A DNA stretch of 48,281 nucleotides from a bacterium (GCA_017645765.1 JAGCNV010000015.1:1-48281), one strand, 5' to 3'. Numbered from the stretch's first letter, positions 24,012 to 33,621 are shown. Notes: generated by a model from the letters alone, not told the origin. Translations and numbers: made by a program.

Positions 24012-26555
24012 ATGTGCGGAGTAGTTTCTATCGTCTATGCAGGCGACATCGTCAATCTTGGAATCGAAGCATCTAATTTGCTGAAAAAACTTGAGTACCG
24101 CGGTTACGATTCAACCGGTGCGGCATTTATAAAAGAGGACGGCTCGGTCACTTTGAGAAAAAAAGTCGGCGCACCTTCGAAAGTCGTTGAACAACTTGAA
24201 CTTGCAAAATACGGCGGTTTCAAATTCATCGGTCAGGTCCGCTGGGCGACTTACGGCGCAGTCACCGATGTAAACGCACAGCCGCATGAAGTAAACTGCC
24301 TTGTCCACATGGTCGGCGCGCACAACGGAAACGTCAGCAACACCGACAAACTCAAGGTTTTTCTTTCAGAAAACGGTCACGATGTCCTTTCCGACAACGA
24401 CGGAGAAATGGTCGTTCACCTTGTCGAGCACTTCTATTCGGCGCTCACTGCAAAGAAAGCTCCGAAAACCAACGACGAAAAGATCGCGGTTATGATCAAA
24501 GCGATAAGAAAAGCTCAGAAAATGATCGAAGGAAGCTACGCGGCGTGTGTCACCCTTCCAGAACTTCCGGGCGTTTTCGCGATCAAAGCGGGTTCTTCAC
24601 TTTACGCAGGCAAAGGCTCTGACGCTTCCGGCAACTTCATCGTCGTTTCAAGCGACCTTACTTCGATCCTTTCGAAAACAAGATTCCTCATTCCGATGTC
24701 GGAAGGCGAAGGAATTTATTTTGACAGCGAAAACTACAAACTTTTCTCGCTTGATGAAAACAGAGAATGGGTCCCGAAACTCAGCAGAAGCAGACTCAAC
24801 ATCGCCGACATCCAGCTTCAGCCGAAATATCACTTCTTCATGGAACAGGAAATCTACTCTTCACCGAAAAATATCGATAATCTGATGCTTTACTACTTCA
24901 ACTCCAAGGAAGAGAAAGAGCTTTACTCCGTTTTTGAAGAAAACTGCGACTCGGCGCGTGAGATCCTCTACTCTCTCCTCGCACTTTATGACCTTTACGA
25001 CAAAAGCGAACTTTCGGCTGAATTTGAAAAGATCCGCAATCTCCCGACTTTCCGCGAAATCTGCGACAAAACGCTCGGTTTTGCACCTAATCCGCGTCAT
25101 TTCAGCTTCCGTTCTGAAGAAAAAACACTTCTTGAAGAGCTTTACTCGGCTGACGGTGCATTCTTTAAAGAACTGTGGCTCATCGATTCGATGCTTATCT
25201 GGAAAAAGAAAAGAATGATAATCAGATTCCGCGACAAACTCGTCTCTGCACTCAAAGCGACGAAGAAAAACGGCGGCAGGATATTCCTCATCGCAAGCGG
25301 AACTTCCTATCACGCATCGTTAACCGGCGCTTACTTCTTCAACAACATGACCGACATTTCACTCATCACCTCGAATCCCGGAACTTTCAGGTCGTGCTAC
25401 ATCAACTCTCTTTCCGACAAAGATGTCGTGATCGGCGTCAGCCAGAGCGGTGAAACAAAAGACCTGGTCGATATTTTCAACGAAATCAGAAAAATGAGTG
25501 ACAAAATAACACTCATCACGATCGTCAACAACGAAAACTCGACTCTTCCGCAGGAAAAAAGCGATTTTTACCTTCCGATCATGTGCGGTTCGGAAATCGC
25601 CGTTGCTGCAACAAAATCGTTCATAAGCCAGATCGCCCTTTTCTACATTCTTGCTGCGCTCGTCAAGAACAGCGAAGAAAAAGTTGTGAATAATCTCAGT
25701 AAAATCAAATACTTTATGGATTTCACCCTTAAAAACATCGACGTTCCGGTGGCAGATGTCGCATACAAACTTTTCATGCGTCCTTCGATCCACATTCTCG
25801 GAACTTCGCTTACAGGTGTTGCTAAGGAAGGTGCTCTGAAAATCAGAGAAGTCGTTCTCAACCATACTGAAGGTTACGATGCAGCCGAGTTCAAACACGG
25901 CCCCAACACGATTCTGGGCAAAAACACGATCTATTCACTCACCGACATGGAAAAACTTCTCGGAAACCTCATCGGAATGAGTGAAAAGATGTTCTCGAAA
26001 GGTTTCTTCTCCGAAAAAGAGGGAAATTCTGAAATTATCCGCAATGTCATCAACATGACAAAAAACCTCAAATTCCGCAGAATGACTGAAGATTTTGTCG
26101 AAAAATCGTTTGCTTCGCCTGAAGAACGCGCTCTTACGAAACAAGTCGCTGACCTCTTCAACGAAAGCGTTGATATCGAAGAATTCTTCTCGAACTACCC
26201 GCTTGTTTTCGTCTGCCCGCCTGATGAAAGAGACAAACGTATCACGATTTCTCAGATCCACACACACAAGATCCGCGGCGCGGACATCGTTCTAATTGCT
26301 GAAGACGACGAAGACCTTAAAAACGCGGCTCTCGGCGTTCCGGCAAATGCTGAAAATTACTGGTCAAAATTTATTGAGCTCCCGAGAACCGGCGACAAGA
26401 ACATTTTCGTTTTCGAAGCGGCGGTCGTTCTCCAGCTTCTCGCACTGAAAATGAGTGTCGCGAAAATGAAATATCTCAACCGTTCCGAAATCCAGAACCA
26501 CGGTGTTCATCCCGACGTTCCGAAAAACGTCAGCAAATCAATAACTGTCGATTAA
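24012..26555 (+). CDS. glmS: Glutamine-fructose-6-phosphate aminotransferase, enlarged
   Basis: GlmS makes glucosamine-6-phosphate, the entry point to peptidoglycan and LPS amino sugars. The glutaminase domain starts with the N-terminal nucleophile Cys2 (M-C-G-V-V) and has R-W-A-T-Y-G and A-H-N-G-N. The two SIS sugar-isomerase domains show A-S-G-T-S-Y-H-A (about 428), S-Q-S-G-E-T, and E-F-K-H-G-P (about 626). The C-terminus ends K-S-I-T-V-D, as in the family. At 847 residues it is far longer than the usual about 600. About 100 extra residues lie between the glutaminase and SIS1 (about 290-415), and about 100 more follow the E-F-K-H-G-P motif. It is transcribed alone, with GAGGAG upstream of the ATG. 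Confidence 0.9.
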   Translation: MCGVVSIVYAGDIVNLGIEASNLLKKLEYRGYDSTGAAFIKEDGSVTLRKKVGAPSKVVEQLELAKYGGFKFIGQVRWATYGAVTDVNAQPHEVNCLVHMVGAHNGNVSNTDKLKVFLSENGHDVLSDNDGEMVVHLVEHFYSALTAKKAPKTNDEKIAVMIKAIRKAQKMIEGSYAACVTLPELPGVFAIKAGSSLYAGKGSDASGNFIVVSSDLTSILSKTRFLIPMSEGEGIYFDSENYKLFSLDENREWVPKLSRSRLNIADIQLQPKYHFFMEQEIYSSPKNIDNLMLYYFNSKEEKELYSVFEENCDSAREILYSLLALYDLYDKSELSAEFEKIRNLPTFREICDKTLGFAPNPRHFSFRSEEKTLLEELYSADGAFFKELWLIDSMLIWKKKRMIIRFRDKLVSALKATKKNGGRIFLIASGTSYHASLTGAYFFNNMTDISLITSNPGTFRSCYINSLSDKDVVIGVSQSGETKDLVDIFNEIRKMSDKITLITIVNNENSTLPQEKSDFYLPIMCGSEIAVAATKSFISQIALFYILAALVKNSEEKVVNNLSKIKYFMDFTLKNIDVPVADVAYKLFMRPSIHILGTSLTGVAKEGALKIREVVLNHTEGYDAAEFKHGPNTILGKNTIYSLTDMEKLLGNLIGMSEKMFSKGFFSEKEGNSEIIRNVINMTKNLKFRRMTEDFVEKSFASPEERALTKQVADLFNESVDIEEFFSNYPLVFVCPPDERDKRITISQIHTHKIRGADIVLIAEDDEDLKNAALGVPANAENYWSKFIELPRTGDKNIFVFEAAVVLQLLALKMSVAKMKYLNRSEIQNHGVHPDVPKNVSKSITVD

Positions 26556-26574
26556 TCCCAATCCCAATAATCTC

Positions 26575-26621
26575 AATCTCATCGTCACGTCGTAACGACG
26601 AAACGCTGTCACGATGAGATT
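26575..26621. repeat. Nested inverted repeat after glmS
   Basis: AATCTCATCGT (26575-26585) pairs with ACGATGAGATT (26611-26621). Inside it, CGTCGT (26588-26593) pairs with ACGACG (26595-26600). It may shape the 3' end of the glmS message; no T-run follows on the plus strand. Confidence 0.75.
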
Positions 26622-26636
26622 AGGCGGCGCGACAAT

Positions 26637-26670
26637 AAAAAAAATGCCGCCGTTTTTGAAACGGCGGCAT
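26637..26670 (-). terminator. Rho-independent terminator after the MopE-type lipoprotein gene
   Basis: A perfect 12-bp stem (ATGCCGCCGTTT with AAACGGCGGCAT, 3-nt loop, 26644-26670) is followed on the minus strand by eight T (26644-26637). It ends the lipoprotein message and, because it is symmetric, may also stop glmS transcription from the other side. Confidence 0.92.
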
Positions 26671-26711
26671 CAAAATTTACAAGGATTTTAAAGATTGGAT
26701 TTTATTGATTT

Positions 26712-28577
26712 TTACCAGTTGGAATAAGTTGAATTTCGAGGACGGTCTATTACATAATTTACAGTCCCGTCCTCGTTTTCAATCAATTTCGGCTGAATAT
26801 CGCAATTATCACTCTCATAGCCGCCGACCCATTTAATTTCAGCAACTTTCCAGAAATCGTTTTTCTTATTAAACCCTGACAGTTGCGGAAGAGGATCATA
26901 GCCGTAAGTTGCTTTTCGTGTTCCGCCGCAGTAAATATTTACAACAGCATGAGTTTCTATGTTGTCCGTACTCAATATGGGATGATAATATGCACCAACT
27001 CTGAAAGCATGACCATCTCCGGGGTTGTCAATATTGATGTTTTCCGGAATTGGACCGTCTCCCCTGTTATCAATATCAAGTCTCGGATTTTTTGCACTAC
27101 TACTCGTTGGAGTGTACCAATTCGGAGAACTGCCGTTTCTGCAGTTACTGAAGTAGCAGTCGTCCGATCCCCAGGTTGTTGTCGTTCCGTTTTTGCCGAC
27201 ATGCAAATCGACATCTACTTTAGTGTTCGAATCCCAGCAGAGCTCGACTCTGAGACCGGTGGAAACAACTTTCAGAGGCCAGTCACACTCATAAATTTCA
27301 CCGTTTTCACGGGTAACTTTGAGGTGAAGGTTATAAGTTCCGGAAAGCTGAAAATTAACTTTGAACTGGGAAAGCCCTTTACCGCTGAAAGTAATACTTT
27401 TTTCAGCATCTGTGCTTGTACCGGTTACACCACTGACTGCACTTGTAAGTGAAAAACTGGTTTTACCGAGAACGACATCACAGGGACCCTTAACCAAAGT
27501 CCATTCCCATGTTGCCGTGTCGGCATCGTTGAACTGGTGTCCGGAATCATAAATCTGCTTTCCGTCGATTAGTTTGTCTTCAAATGGTTTTGCTGTTCCG
27601 ATATCAAAAGAGCAGTCAATAGGCGGTTGACAGCAGAGACCTTCGTCAACGCAGCCGTTGCAGTTGTTGTCGACATTGTCGCATACATCTTTACTCGGAA
27701 GAATTTCATCTATACATTTACTGTTGCCCCAATCTCCTGTAGCAGCTCTCATCGGAGTTGATTTGCAGGTCTGAATACCGTCATGGCACGTTCCTTCGTG
27801 TCTGTTTGCAGGCTTTCCGGAGAAACATGCCTGGGTTGCTCCCGGAGTACACGGGCAACCTTCGTCTATTTTGCCGTCACAGTCGTCATCCTGACCATTG
27901 CAAAGATCAGCCTCTGCTTCGCTTGCCATCGGTGAAAGGCAACCGTTGTTCTCAATTTCAATAAGTGTATTGCAGGTTGTGTCACAATGCGCGACATCAC
28001 TGTCATCTTCTTCTTCAGGTTCTTCGTCATCAGATGGAGCAGAACCGCCTTTACAAATATTGTCTATTCCGTTGTCAATAATACCGTCGCAGTCATCGTC
28101 AATACCGTTGGAACAAAGTTCATTGGTGTTTTCAAGGATAGGTTCTACTGCTCCTTCGCATTTTCCCCATGTTCCGTCTTCCTTGCAGGTTCTAACTGCA
28201 GCTTTGCAAGGTCCGACATCTTCTGTTCCTTCCGCTCCCTGATATTCGCATTTCTGTGTTTCACCTGGTGTACAGATGCCGTTTTCAGGTTCATCGGCAT
28301 TCGTTGAATCACTGTCATCTGTCGTCTCGCCATCATTGGAATTACCGTTACCGGAACCGTTTCCGTTTTCACCGTCTGAAATTTCTCCGTTTTCACCTTC
28401 TTGGGAACCGCCGCCGTTAGAACCTTTGGTAACACATGTTCCGCTTGAACATATCTCACCGACAGGACAGTCTAAATTACTTTCACATGTTTTGCCGCTG
28501 CCGCCAGTCCCTGAACCGCCGCATGACAAAATAAACACTGTCAAAAAACAAGCCAGAATAAAAAAGAGTTTTTTCAT
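26712..28577 (-). CDS. MopE-type Cys-rich lipoprotein, paralogue 1
   Basis: This 621-residue lipoprotein (lipobox I-L-S-C, Cys19) opens with a small Cys-rich module (C-x4-D-C-P-V-G-E-I-C-S-S-G-T-C) and then a Gly/Asn/Glu/Asp-rich flexible stretch. Three MopE-like metal-binding motifs follow: C-S-N-G-I-D-D-D-C-D-G-I-I-D, C-N-G-Q-D-D-D-C-D-G-K-I-D-E-G-C, and C-D-N-V-D-N-N-C-N-G-C-V-D-E-G. The C-terminal about 300 residues hold a PKD-like beta module, then a domain beginning L-R-V-E-L-C-W-D with V-D-L-H-V-G. MopE motifs bind copper or calcium in other proteins. It is shown on the outside of the cell by inference. AGGAGG precedes the ATG. It shares its whole C-terminal half with the gene upstream. 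Confidence 0.85.
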   Translation of the reverse strand: MKKLFFILACFLTVFILSCGGSGTGGSGKTCESNLDCPVGEICSSGTCVTKGSNGGGSQEGENGEISDGENGNGSGNGNSNDGETTDDSDSTNADEPENGICTPGETQKCEYQGAEGTEDVGPCKAAVRTCKEDGTWGKCEGAVEPILENTNELCSNGIDDDCDGIIDNGIDNICKGGSAPSDDEEPEEEDDSDVAHCDTTCNTLIEIENNGCLSPMASEAEADLCNGQDDDCDGKIDEGCPCTPGATQACFSGKPANRHEGTCHDGIQTCKSTPMRAATGDWGNSKCIDEILPSKDVCDNVDNNCNGCVDEGLCCQPPIDCSFDIGTAKPFEDKLIDGKQIYDSGHQFNDADTATWEWTLVKGPCDVVLGKTSFSLTSAVSGVTGTSTDAEKSITFSGKGLSQFKVNFQLSGTYNLHLKVTRENGEIYECDWPLKVVSTGLRVELCWDSNTKVDVDLHVGKNGTTTTWGSDDCYFSNCRNGSSPNWYTPTSSSAKNPRLDIDNRGDGPIPENINIDNPGDGHAFRVGAYYHPILSTDNIETHAVVNIYCGGTRKATYGYDPLPQLSGFNKKNDFWKVAEIKWVGGYESDNCDIQPKLIENEDGTVNYVIDRPRNSTYSNW

Positions 28578-28763
28578 AGTTGCCTCCTAAACAACAAACA
28601 ATCTCATTATTATACATGTAATTAAAAATTTTTAAAGGATTTTTTTAATTTTCGGTATAAAGCGGACATATCAGATTTTTTGGTTTAAATCATTAGAAAT
28701 TTTTGAAATTTAAAGAATCGAACCGAGGATTGCTTTTTGAAATATTTTCAGATTTAACGATTT

Positions 28764-30707
28764 TTACCAGTTGGAATAATTCGGAACGCTGCCGCTTACA
28801 ATGCCAAGATTCGGTGTGAGCTGACATTCGTCGCTGCCGACATCACCGACCCACTTGATTTCAACAACTTTCCACGAATCGTTGTTATTTATGAGAGTAT
28901 ACTGAGGTGATACGCCGTAAGTCGCTCTCAAAGTGCCGCCGCAGTAAACATTGAGAACCGGATGTGTTCCTGTACTGCTTGAATAATCATCCCACGGATA
29001 AGTGTGAACCAGAACTCTGAAAGTGTCGCCGTTTTTCGGATTGTCAAGATTTATGTTCTCCGGTTCACCGGCAGTGTTTATGTTGTCGATATCAAGACGA
29101 GGATTCTTTCCGCTTGCCGTGTCGGCGTATCCCCAGCCTACAACGTTCCATTCGTCGTTATTTCTGCAGTTACCATAGAAGCATGCCGAACCTGCACCCC
29201 AAGGATAAATTGTAGTATAGGTATCCCAGCCATCGTCTTCTTCTATTTCTTCATATTTTGTTACACCGTTCTTGCCCAGGTGAAGATCAAGATCGTAACC
29301 TCCTGACTCGTGTGCGCCGGTCTTATCCCAGCAGAGTTCGATCCTGAGACCGTCGGAAATAACTTTCAGAGGCCATTCGCACTCGTAGACTTCACCGTTT
29401 GTACGAGTAACTTTAAGGTGAAGAAGATAAGTTCCCGACAGCTGGAAGTTAACCTTGAACCATGACAGACCTGTGCCGCTGACAGTAGTCGAAGCTGCGC
29501 CTGAACCACTCAAGCCAGCGGAAGTAGCCGCACCTTTTGTCGTGAAACTTGTCTTGTTGAGAACTATGTCGCAGGGGCCTTTCGTCAAAGTCCATTCCCA
29601 GTGTGCCGTCTCGGCATCGTTGAACAGGCGGTCTCTGTCGTAAATCTGGGTTCCGTCTATTATTTTATCAGTAAACGGCAGGGCCGTACCGATGTCGTAA
29701 CCGCAGTCGATAGGCGGAGCGCAACAGAGATTGTCGTCAATGCAGCCGTTGCAGTCATTGTCGGCATTATCACAGATATCACGTTTCGGGCCGATAGCAC
29801 CTACACAGTCACCCCAAGTCCCGGTTTTGCCGTCAGGACCGACTTCGCATGTCTGCATACCGTCCTGGCAGATTCCGATATTTCTCTTATTAGGCTCACC
29901 TGTGAAACAAGACTGAGTCTGACCGACTTCGCAGAAACACCCTTCATCAACTATGCCGTCGCAGTCGTTGTCAAGACCGTCGCAATAAGCCGGGAACTCG
30001 CTGTCCATCCTCGGAAGACAGCCTAAATCTGTAATAATAGGTTCACATGTACTCTCGCAAACGTCATCATCGGAACCAGTATCCCAATCGGTGTAGAAAT
30101 TTTCAATATCGGCATCATCCGTGTCTTCATCACTGTCGCTTGCCGTGTCGGAATCGTCAATAATTTCCGCATCGTTGTCGTTCATGTTGTCGAAATCGCT
30201 TACAGGTTCCGTATCGTTGTCGTTAATGTTGTCGAAATCGCTTACAGGTTCCGTATCGTTGTCGTTAATGTTGTCGAAATCGCTTACGGGTTCCGTATCA
30301 TTGTCACTCACGATGTCAGAATCGCTTACGGGTTCCGTATCATTGTCGTTCATGTTGTCGGAATCGCTTACGGGTTCCGTATCATTGTCGTTCTGAGTTT
30401 CCGAAGCATCAGCATCGTTATTGTTGGGAGTATCCGGAGTTTCAGGTGTGTCGGTCGGATTGTCAGAATCATTTTTCTCTCCGTCGTTTACATCACCGCC
30501 TCCATCGCCCGGAAGTTCACTGCTGCCGTCATCTTTATCATCTTTTTCAGCAGTGTCTCCTGAAGGATCGACACACATTCCGTCGGAACAAATTTTTCCT
30601 TCAGAACAGTCAAGAACTGTTATGCAGGGCTCTCCTGTCTCTGAATTGCCGCAGGACAGAATAAACGCAGTCAAAAAACAGACCATAATAAAAACGATTT
30701 TTTGCAT
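28764..30707 (-). CDS. MopE-type Cys-rich lipoprotein with Asp-rich repeat stalk, paralogue 2
   Basis: This 647-residue lipoprotein (lipobox I-L-S-C, Cys19) starts at the ATG at 30707, which has GGAGG 5 nt upstream. It opens with the same small Cys-rich module as its neighbour. A long acidic stalk follows, including five tandem 14-residue units of the type N-D-N-D-T-E-P-V-S-D-x-D-N-x. Two MopE motifs come next: C-D-G-L-D-N-D-C-D-G-I-V-D-E-G and C-D-N-A-D-N-D-C-N-G-C-I-D. The C-terminal half is the PKD-like plus L-R-I-E-L-C-W-D module, closely matching the neighbour and ending likewise in Y-S-N-W. The pair looks like a tandem duplication that diverged in the stalk. The 186-bp gap between them holds a possible TATAAT but no T-run. 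The function is unknown. Confidence 0.85.
   Translation of the reverse strand: MQKIVFIMVCFLTAFILSCGNSETGEPCITVLDCSEGKICSDGMCVDPSGDTAEKDDKDDGSSELPGDGGGDVNDGEKNDSDNPTDTPETPDTPNNNDADASETQNDNDTEPVSDSDNMNDNDTEPVSDSDIVSDNDTEPVSDFDNINDNDTEPVSDFDNINDNDTEPVSDFDNMNDNDAEIIDDSDTASDSDEDTDDADIENFYTDWDTGSDDDVCESTCEPIITDLGCLPRMDSEFPAYCDGLDNDCDGIVDEGCFCEVGQTQSCFTGEPNKRNIGICQDGMQTCEVGPDGKTGTWGDCVGAIGPKRDICDNADNDCNGCIDDNLCCAPPIDCGYDIGTALPFTDKIIDGTQIYDRDRLFNDAETAHWEWTLTKGPCDIVLNKTSFTTKGAATSAGLSGSGAASTTVSGTGLSWFKVNFQLSGTYLLHLKVTRTNGEVYECEWPLKVISDGLRIELCWDKTGAHESGGYDLDLHLGKNGVTKYEEIEEDDGWDTYTTIYPWGAGSACFYGNCRNNDEWNVVGWGYADTASGKNPRLDIDNINTAGEPENINLDNPKNGDTFRVLVHTYPWDDYSSSTGTHPVLNVYCGGTLRATYGVSPQYTLINNNDSWKVVEIKWVGDVGSDECQLTPNLGIVSGSVPNYSNW
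30175..30390. repeat. Tandem 42-bp coding repeat (five units plus a partial)
   Basis: Units start at 30175, 30217, 30259, 30301 and 30343, and a partial one begins at 30385. They encode the Asp-rich stalk of the upstream lipoprotein paralogue. The first three units are nearly identical in DNA, which points to recent copying. Confidence 0.93.
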
Positions 30708-30795
30708 GGGAACCTCCATCTTAAAAGAAAACGACATACTATTTTATACAGAATCAAATTTATTAAAAGTATTTTTTTAAAATTTTGGATAAAAA

Positions 30796-33552
30796 CTATT
30801 TGACAGCTTCGTAGCAGCTTTCGCAGATTCCGGTGATTTCTTCGGTATAGTCGTGAAGTTTTCTCTTTTTCCAGCAGCGCGGGCACTTCTCGCCTTCAGC
30901 CGTTTTCACGCCGATCCAGAGATCCATATCCTCAACTTTCTCAAGTCCTTCCGCAGAAGCCGCTTTCTTGAACTCGGAAACTATGAAAATCGATTCGAGG
31001 TTATCGAGTTCGCTATCGAGAACAGGATTATTTTCGTAATAAATCTGGACACTTGCGTCAAGCGAATGACCGATCGTCTTGTCTGCTCTCAAAACTTCGA
31101 GCTTTTTCTGAACAGCGTTTTTCGCATCAAGGACAGTCTGCCACGATTCAAGGAATTTAGCGTCTTCATCGTTGAAATTCGATTCCGGGAACTGCTCAAG
31201 GAAAACGCTTTCCTTCTTTGCGCCCTTCAGGTATCCGTAAGCCTCTTCGCAGGTGAAGCTGAGGATCGGAGCAAGAGCTTTGACAACGTCCGAAAGTATT
31301 GAGTAAACGACGCTCTGCGTCATTCTGCGTCTTCTGTCGTCGGCACGCATCGTATAGCGGTCTTTGATGATGTCGAGGTAAATCGCGCTCATCGGGATCG
31401 TGAAGAAATCGAGCATTTCGTGGTGGACGCGGTGGAACTCATAGTTTTCGTAGTATTCGCGGATATCTTTGAGTCTTTCCTGCCAGGTGAGATAAGCCCA
31501 TCTGTCGAGGGAAGTAAGTTCCTCTTTCTTGAAGCTCATTGTTTCGGGGTCGAAATCGTTGACGAAACCGAACATGAATCGAATTGTGTTTCTGATTTTT
31601 CTGTATGCCGTAGCGCAGCTTTCGATGATCGAATCGCCGATCCTGTTGTCGTCGCTGTAGTCTTCACAGGCTACCCATAGTCTCAGGATTTCTGCGCCGT
31701 ATTTGTTGATCTTGACCTGCGGATCGATGAAGTTGCCTTTGCTCTTCGAGATCTTCTCGCCTTTCTCGTCAACGATGAATCCGTGCGTAATGAGGTTTTT
31801 GTATGGAGCTTTTCCGTTGATGAGAACGCTCATTTTAAGCGAAGACTGGAACCATCCGCGGTGCTGGTCGCTTCCTTCGAGGTAAAGGTCTGCCGGGAAA
31901 GTAAAGCCTTTTCTGCCGTCAAGAACTTTCGCCCAGCTTACGCCGCTGTCGAACCATACGTCGAGGATGTCGTTTTCCTTGCTGATGTGCGTGCCGCCGC
32001 ATTTCGGGCATTTAAAACCTGCCGGTAAGAATTCCGCAGCGGTCTTGTCGTGCCAAACCTGAATTCCTTTCTCGGAAATCTCATCAGCAACTTTGTGTGC
32101 AATAGCTCCGTCAACGATCTTTTCGCCGCAGTCGTCGCACGAGAACGCGATTATCGGAACGCCCCAGCTTCTCTGACGCGAAATGCACCAGTTCGGAGCT
32201 TTTTCGAGCATCGGGACTATTCTCTTTCTTCCCCACTCCGGGAACATGCGGACTTTCGCGATTTCGTCAAGGCATTTCTTGCGAAGTCCCGTATCGTCCA
32301 TCGAAATGAACCACTGTTCGGTAGCTCTGAAAATGACAGGTTTGTGGCAACGCCAGCAGTGAGGATAGCTGTGGTCGATCATTTCGCCCGGCTTGTTGAG
32401 AAGGTATCCGGTATTGTAAAGGTGTTCCGTGATTACGGGGTTTGCCTTGAAAACGTGCATTCCGCCGATTACAGGGATGTTTTCGTCGATGATTCCGCTT
32501 CCGTTGACAGGAGCGTAAGGCTCAAGGCCGTATCTGAGACCGGTGACATAGTCGTCAGCACCGTGTCCCGGAGCGGTGTGAACGCAGCCCGTACCTGCAT
32601 CGGCAGTAACGTAGTCGGCATAAACGATTATCGATTCGCGGTCGATGAAGGGGTGATGCGCCTTCATTCCTTCAAATCTCATCGCGTCGAATTCCGCGAT
32701 AACTTCGGGATTTTCGGCTCTGACAGCGTGGACGAACGAATCTTTAAGAACGCTTGCGACAATGAAAACTTCACCGTTGTATTTTACTGCCGAATACTTG
32801 AATTCCGGGTTAAGCGCGATTGCAAGGTTTGCCGGAAGAGTCCACGGAGTCGTTGTCCAGATTACGAAGTTCACCTTCTCCCCTTCAAGCTCTTCGAGTT
32901 TGTCAATGAGGGGGAATTTTACATAGATCGAAGGAGACTGATGGTTGTCGTATTCAATTTCTGCTTCTGCAAGCGCAGTTTCGCAGCTCGTGCACCAGTA
33001 AACGGGCTTTTTCGCCTTGAAAAGCGCGCCCGATTCAACGACTTTCGCGAACTGATGAGCGATGCAGCCTTCATATTTCGGGTCGAGAGTAACATACGGA
33101 TGATCCCAGTCAGCCAGAACGCCGATGCGCTTGAAGCCTTCGCGCTGAGTGTTTACCCAGTTCATCGCGAACTTCTTGCACTCTTCCAGGAACTGGCTCT
33201 TCGTCATCTCTTTGCGCTTCGAACCGAGCTTTTCGGCCGTTTTGAGCTCGATCGGAAGACCGTGGCAGTCCCAGCCGGGAATGAGGGCGGTGTAAAGTCC
33301 CGTCATATTTTTGAACTTTACGACAAAATCCTTGAGAGTTTTATTGAGAATATGGCCGTTGTGCAGATTTCCGTTGGCATAAGGCGGGCCGTCGTGAAGG
33401 ACGAACGTCGGTTTTCCTTCGTTCTGCTCCAGAATTTTGGAGTAGATCTTATTTTCTTCCCATTTTTTCAAAATTTCGACTTCCTTGACCGGAAGGTTCG
33501 CCTTCATCGGAAAATCGGTCTGCGGCAGATTTAGCGTCTTGCTGTAATCCAT
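30796..33552 (-). CDS. ileS: Isoleucyl-tRNA synthetase
   Basis: IleS charges tRNA-Ile. The 918-residue chain has the class I signature P-P-Y-A-N-G-N-L-H-N-G-H near residue 55, the K-I-S-K-S-K-G-N loop, the large editing domain with G-T-G-C-V-H-T-A-P-G-H-G-A-D-D, W-F-D-S-G-V-S, and the C-terminal zinc site (C-P-R-C-W, then C-x-x-C) of the bacterial type. The ATG at 33552 has GGAG upstream. It is a single-gene unit with its own strong promoter and is divergent from lemA. No lspA neighbour is present. Confidence 0.97.
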   Translation of the reverse strand: MDYSKTLNLPQTDFPMKANLPVKEVEILKKWEENKIYSKILEQNEGKPTFVLHDGPPYANGNLHNGHILNKTLKDFVVKFKNMTGLYTALIPGWDCHGLPIELKTAEKLGSKRKEMTKSQFLEECKKFAMNWVNTQREGFKRIGVLADWDHPYVTLDPKYEGCIAHQFAKVVESGALFKAKKPVYWCTSCETALAEAEIEYDNHQSPSIYVKFPLIDKLEELEGEKVNFVIWTTTPWTLPANLAIALNPEFKYSAVKYNGEVFIVASVLKDSFVHAVRAENPEVIAEFDAMRFEGMKAHHPFIDRESIIVYADYVTADAGTGCVHTAPGHGADDYVTGLRYGLEPYAPVNGSGIIDENIPVIGGMHVFKANPVITEHLYNTGYLLNKPGEMIDHSYPHCWRCHKPVIFRATEQWFISMDDTGLRKKCLDEIAKVRMFPEWGRKRIVPMLEKAPNWCISRQRSWGVPIIAFSCDDCGEKIVDGAIAHKVADEISEKGIQVWHDKTAAEFLPAGFKCPKCGGTHISKENDILDVWFDSGVSWAKVLDGRKGFTFPADLYLEGSDQHRGWFQSSLKMSVLINGKAPYKNLITHGFIVDEKGEKISKSKGNFIDPQVKINKYGAEILRLWVACEDYSDDNRIGDSIIESCATAYRKIRNTIRFMFGFVNDFDPETMSFKKEELTSLDRWAYLTWQERLKDIREYYENYEFHRVHHEMLDFFTIPMSAIYLDIIKDRYTMRADDRRRRMTQSVVYSILSDVVKALAPILSFTCEEAYGYLKGAKKESVFLEQFPESNFNDEDAKFLESWQTVLDAKNAVQKKLEVLRADKTIGHSLDASVQIYYENNPVLDSELDNLESIFIVSEFKKAASAEGLEKVEDMDLWIGVKTAEGEKCPRCWKKRKLHDYTEEITGICESCYEAVK

Positions 33553-33579
33553 AATAAAAACTCCATATTAAATAAGCAT

Positions 33580-33621
33580 AAAAAAAACGCGGAATATTAG
33601 TCTTTTTCGATTTAAAGTCAA
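33580..33621 (-). promoter_or_regulatory. ileS: ileS promoter
   Basis: TTGACT (33621-33616), a 16-nt spacer, TAATAT (33599-33594), then TCCGCG and eight T (33587-33580). About 27 nt of leader separate the T-run from the ATG, and no T-box structure is seen. Confidence 0.85.

Noticed and set aside
30121-30396. The 42-bp repeats as a CRISPR array
   Set aside because: Units are contiguous with no unique spacers, stay in frame inside a lipoprotein gene, and no cas gene is near.
32050-33534. 494-residue open frame on the plus strand
   Set aside because: It lies wholly opposite ileS, has no ribosome site or recognisable domain, and is a codon-usage shadow of that gene.
33553-33621. T-box leader before ileS
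   Set aside because: Only about 27 nt separate the end of the T-run (33580) from the ATG, with no stem or T-box sequence.
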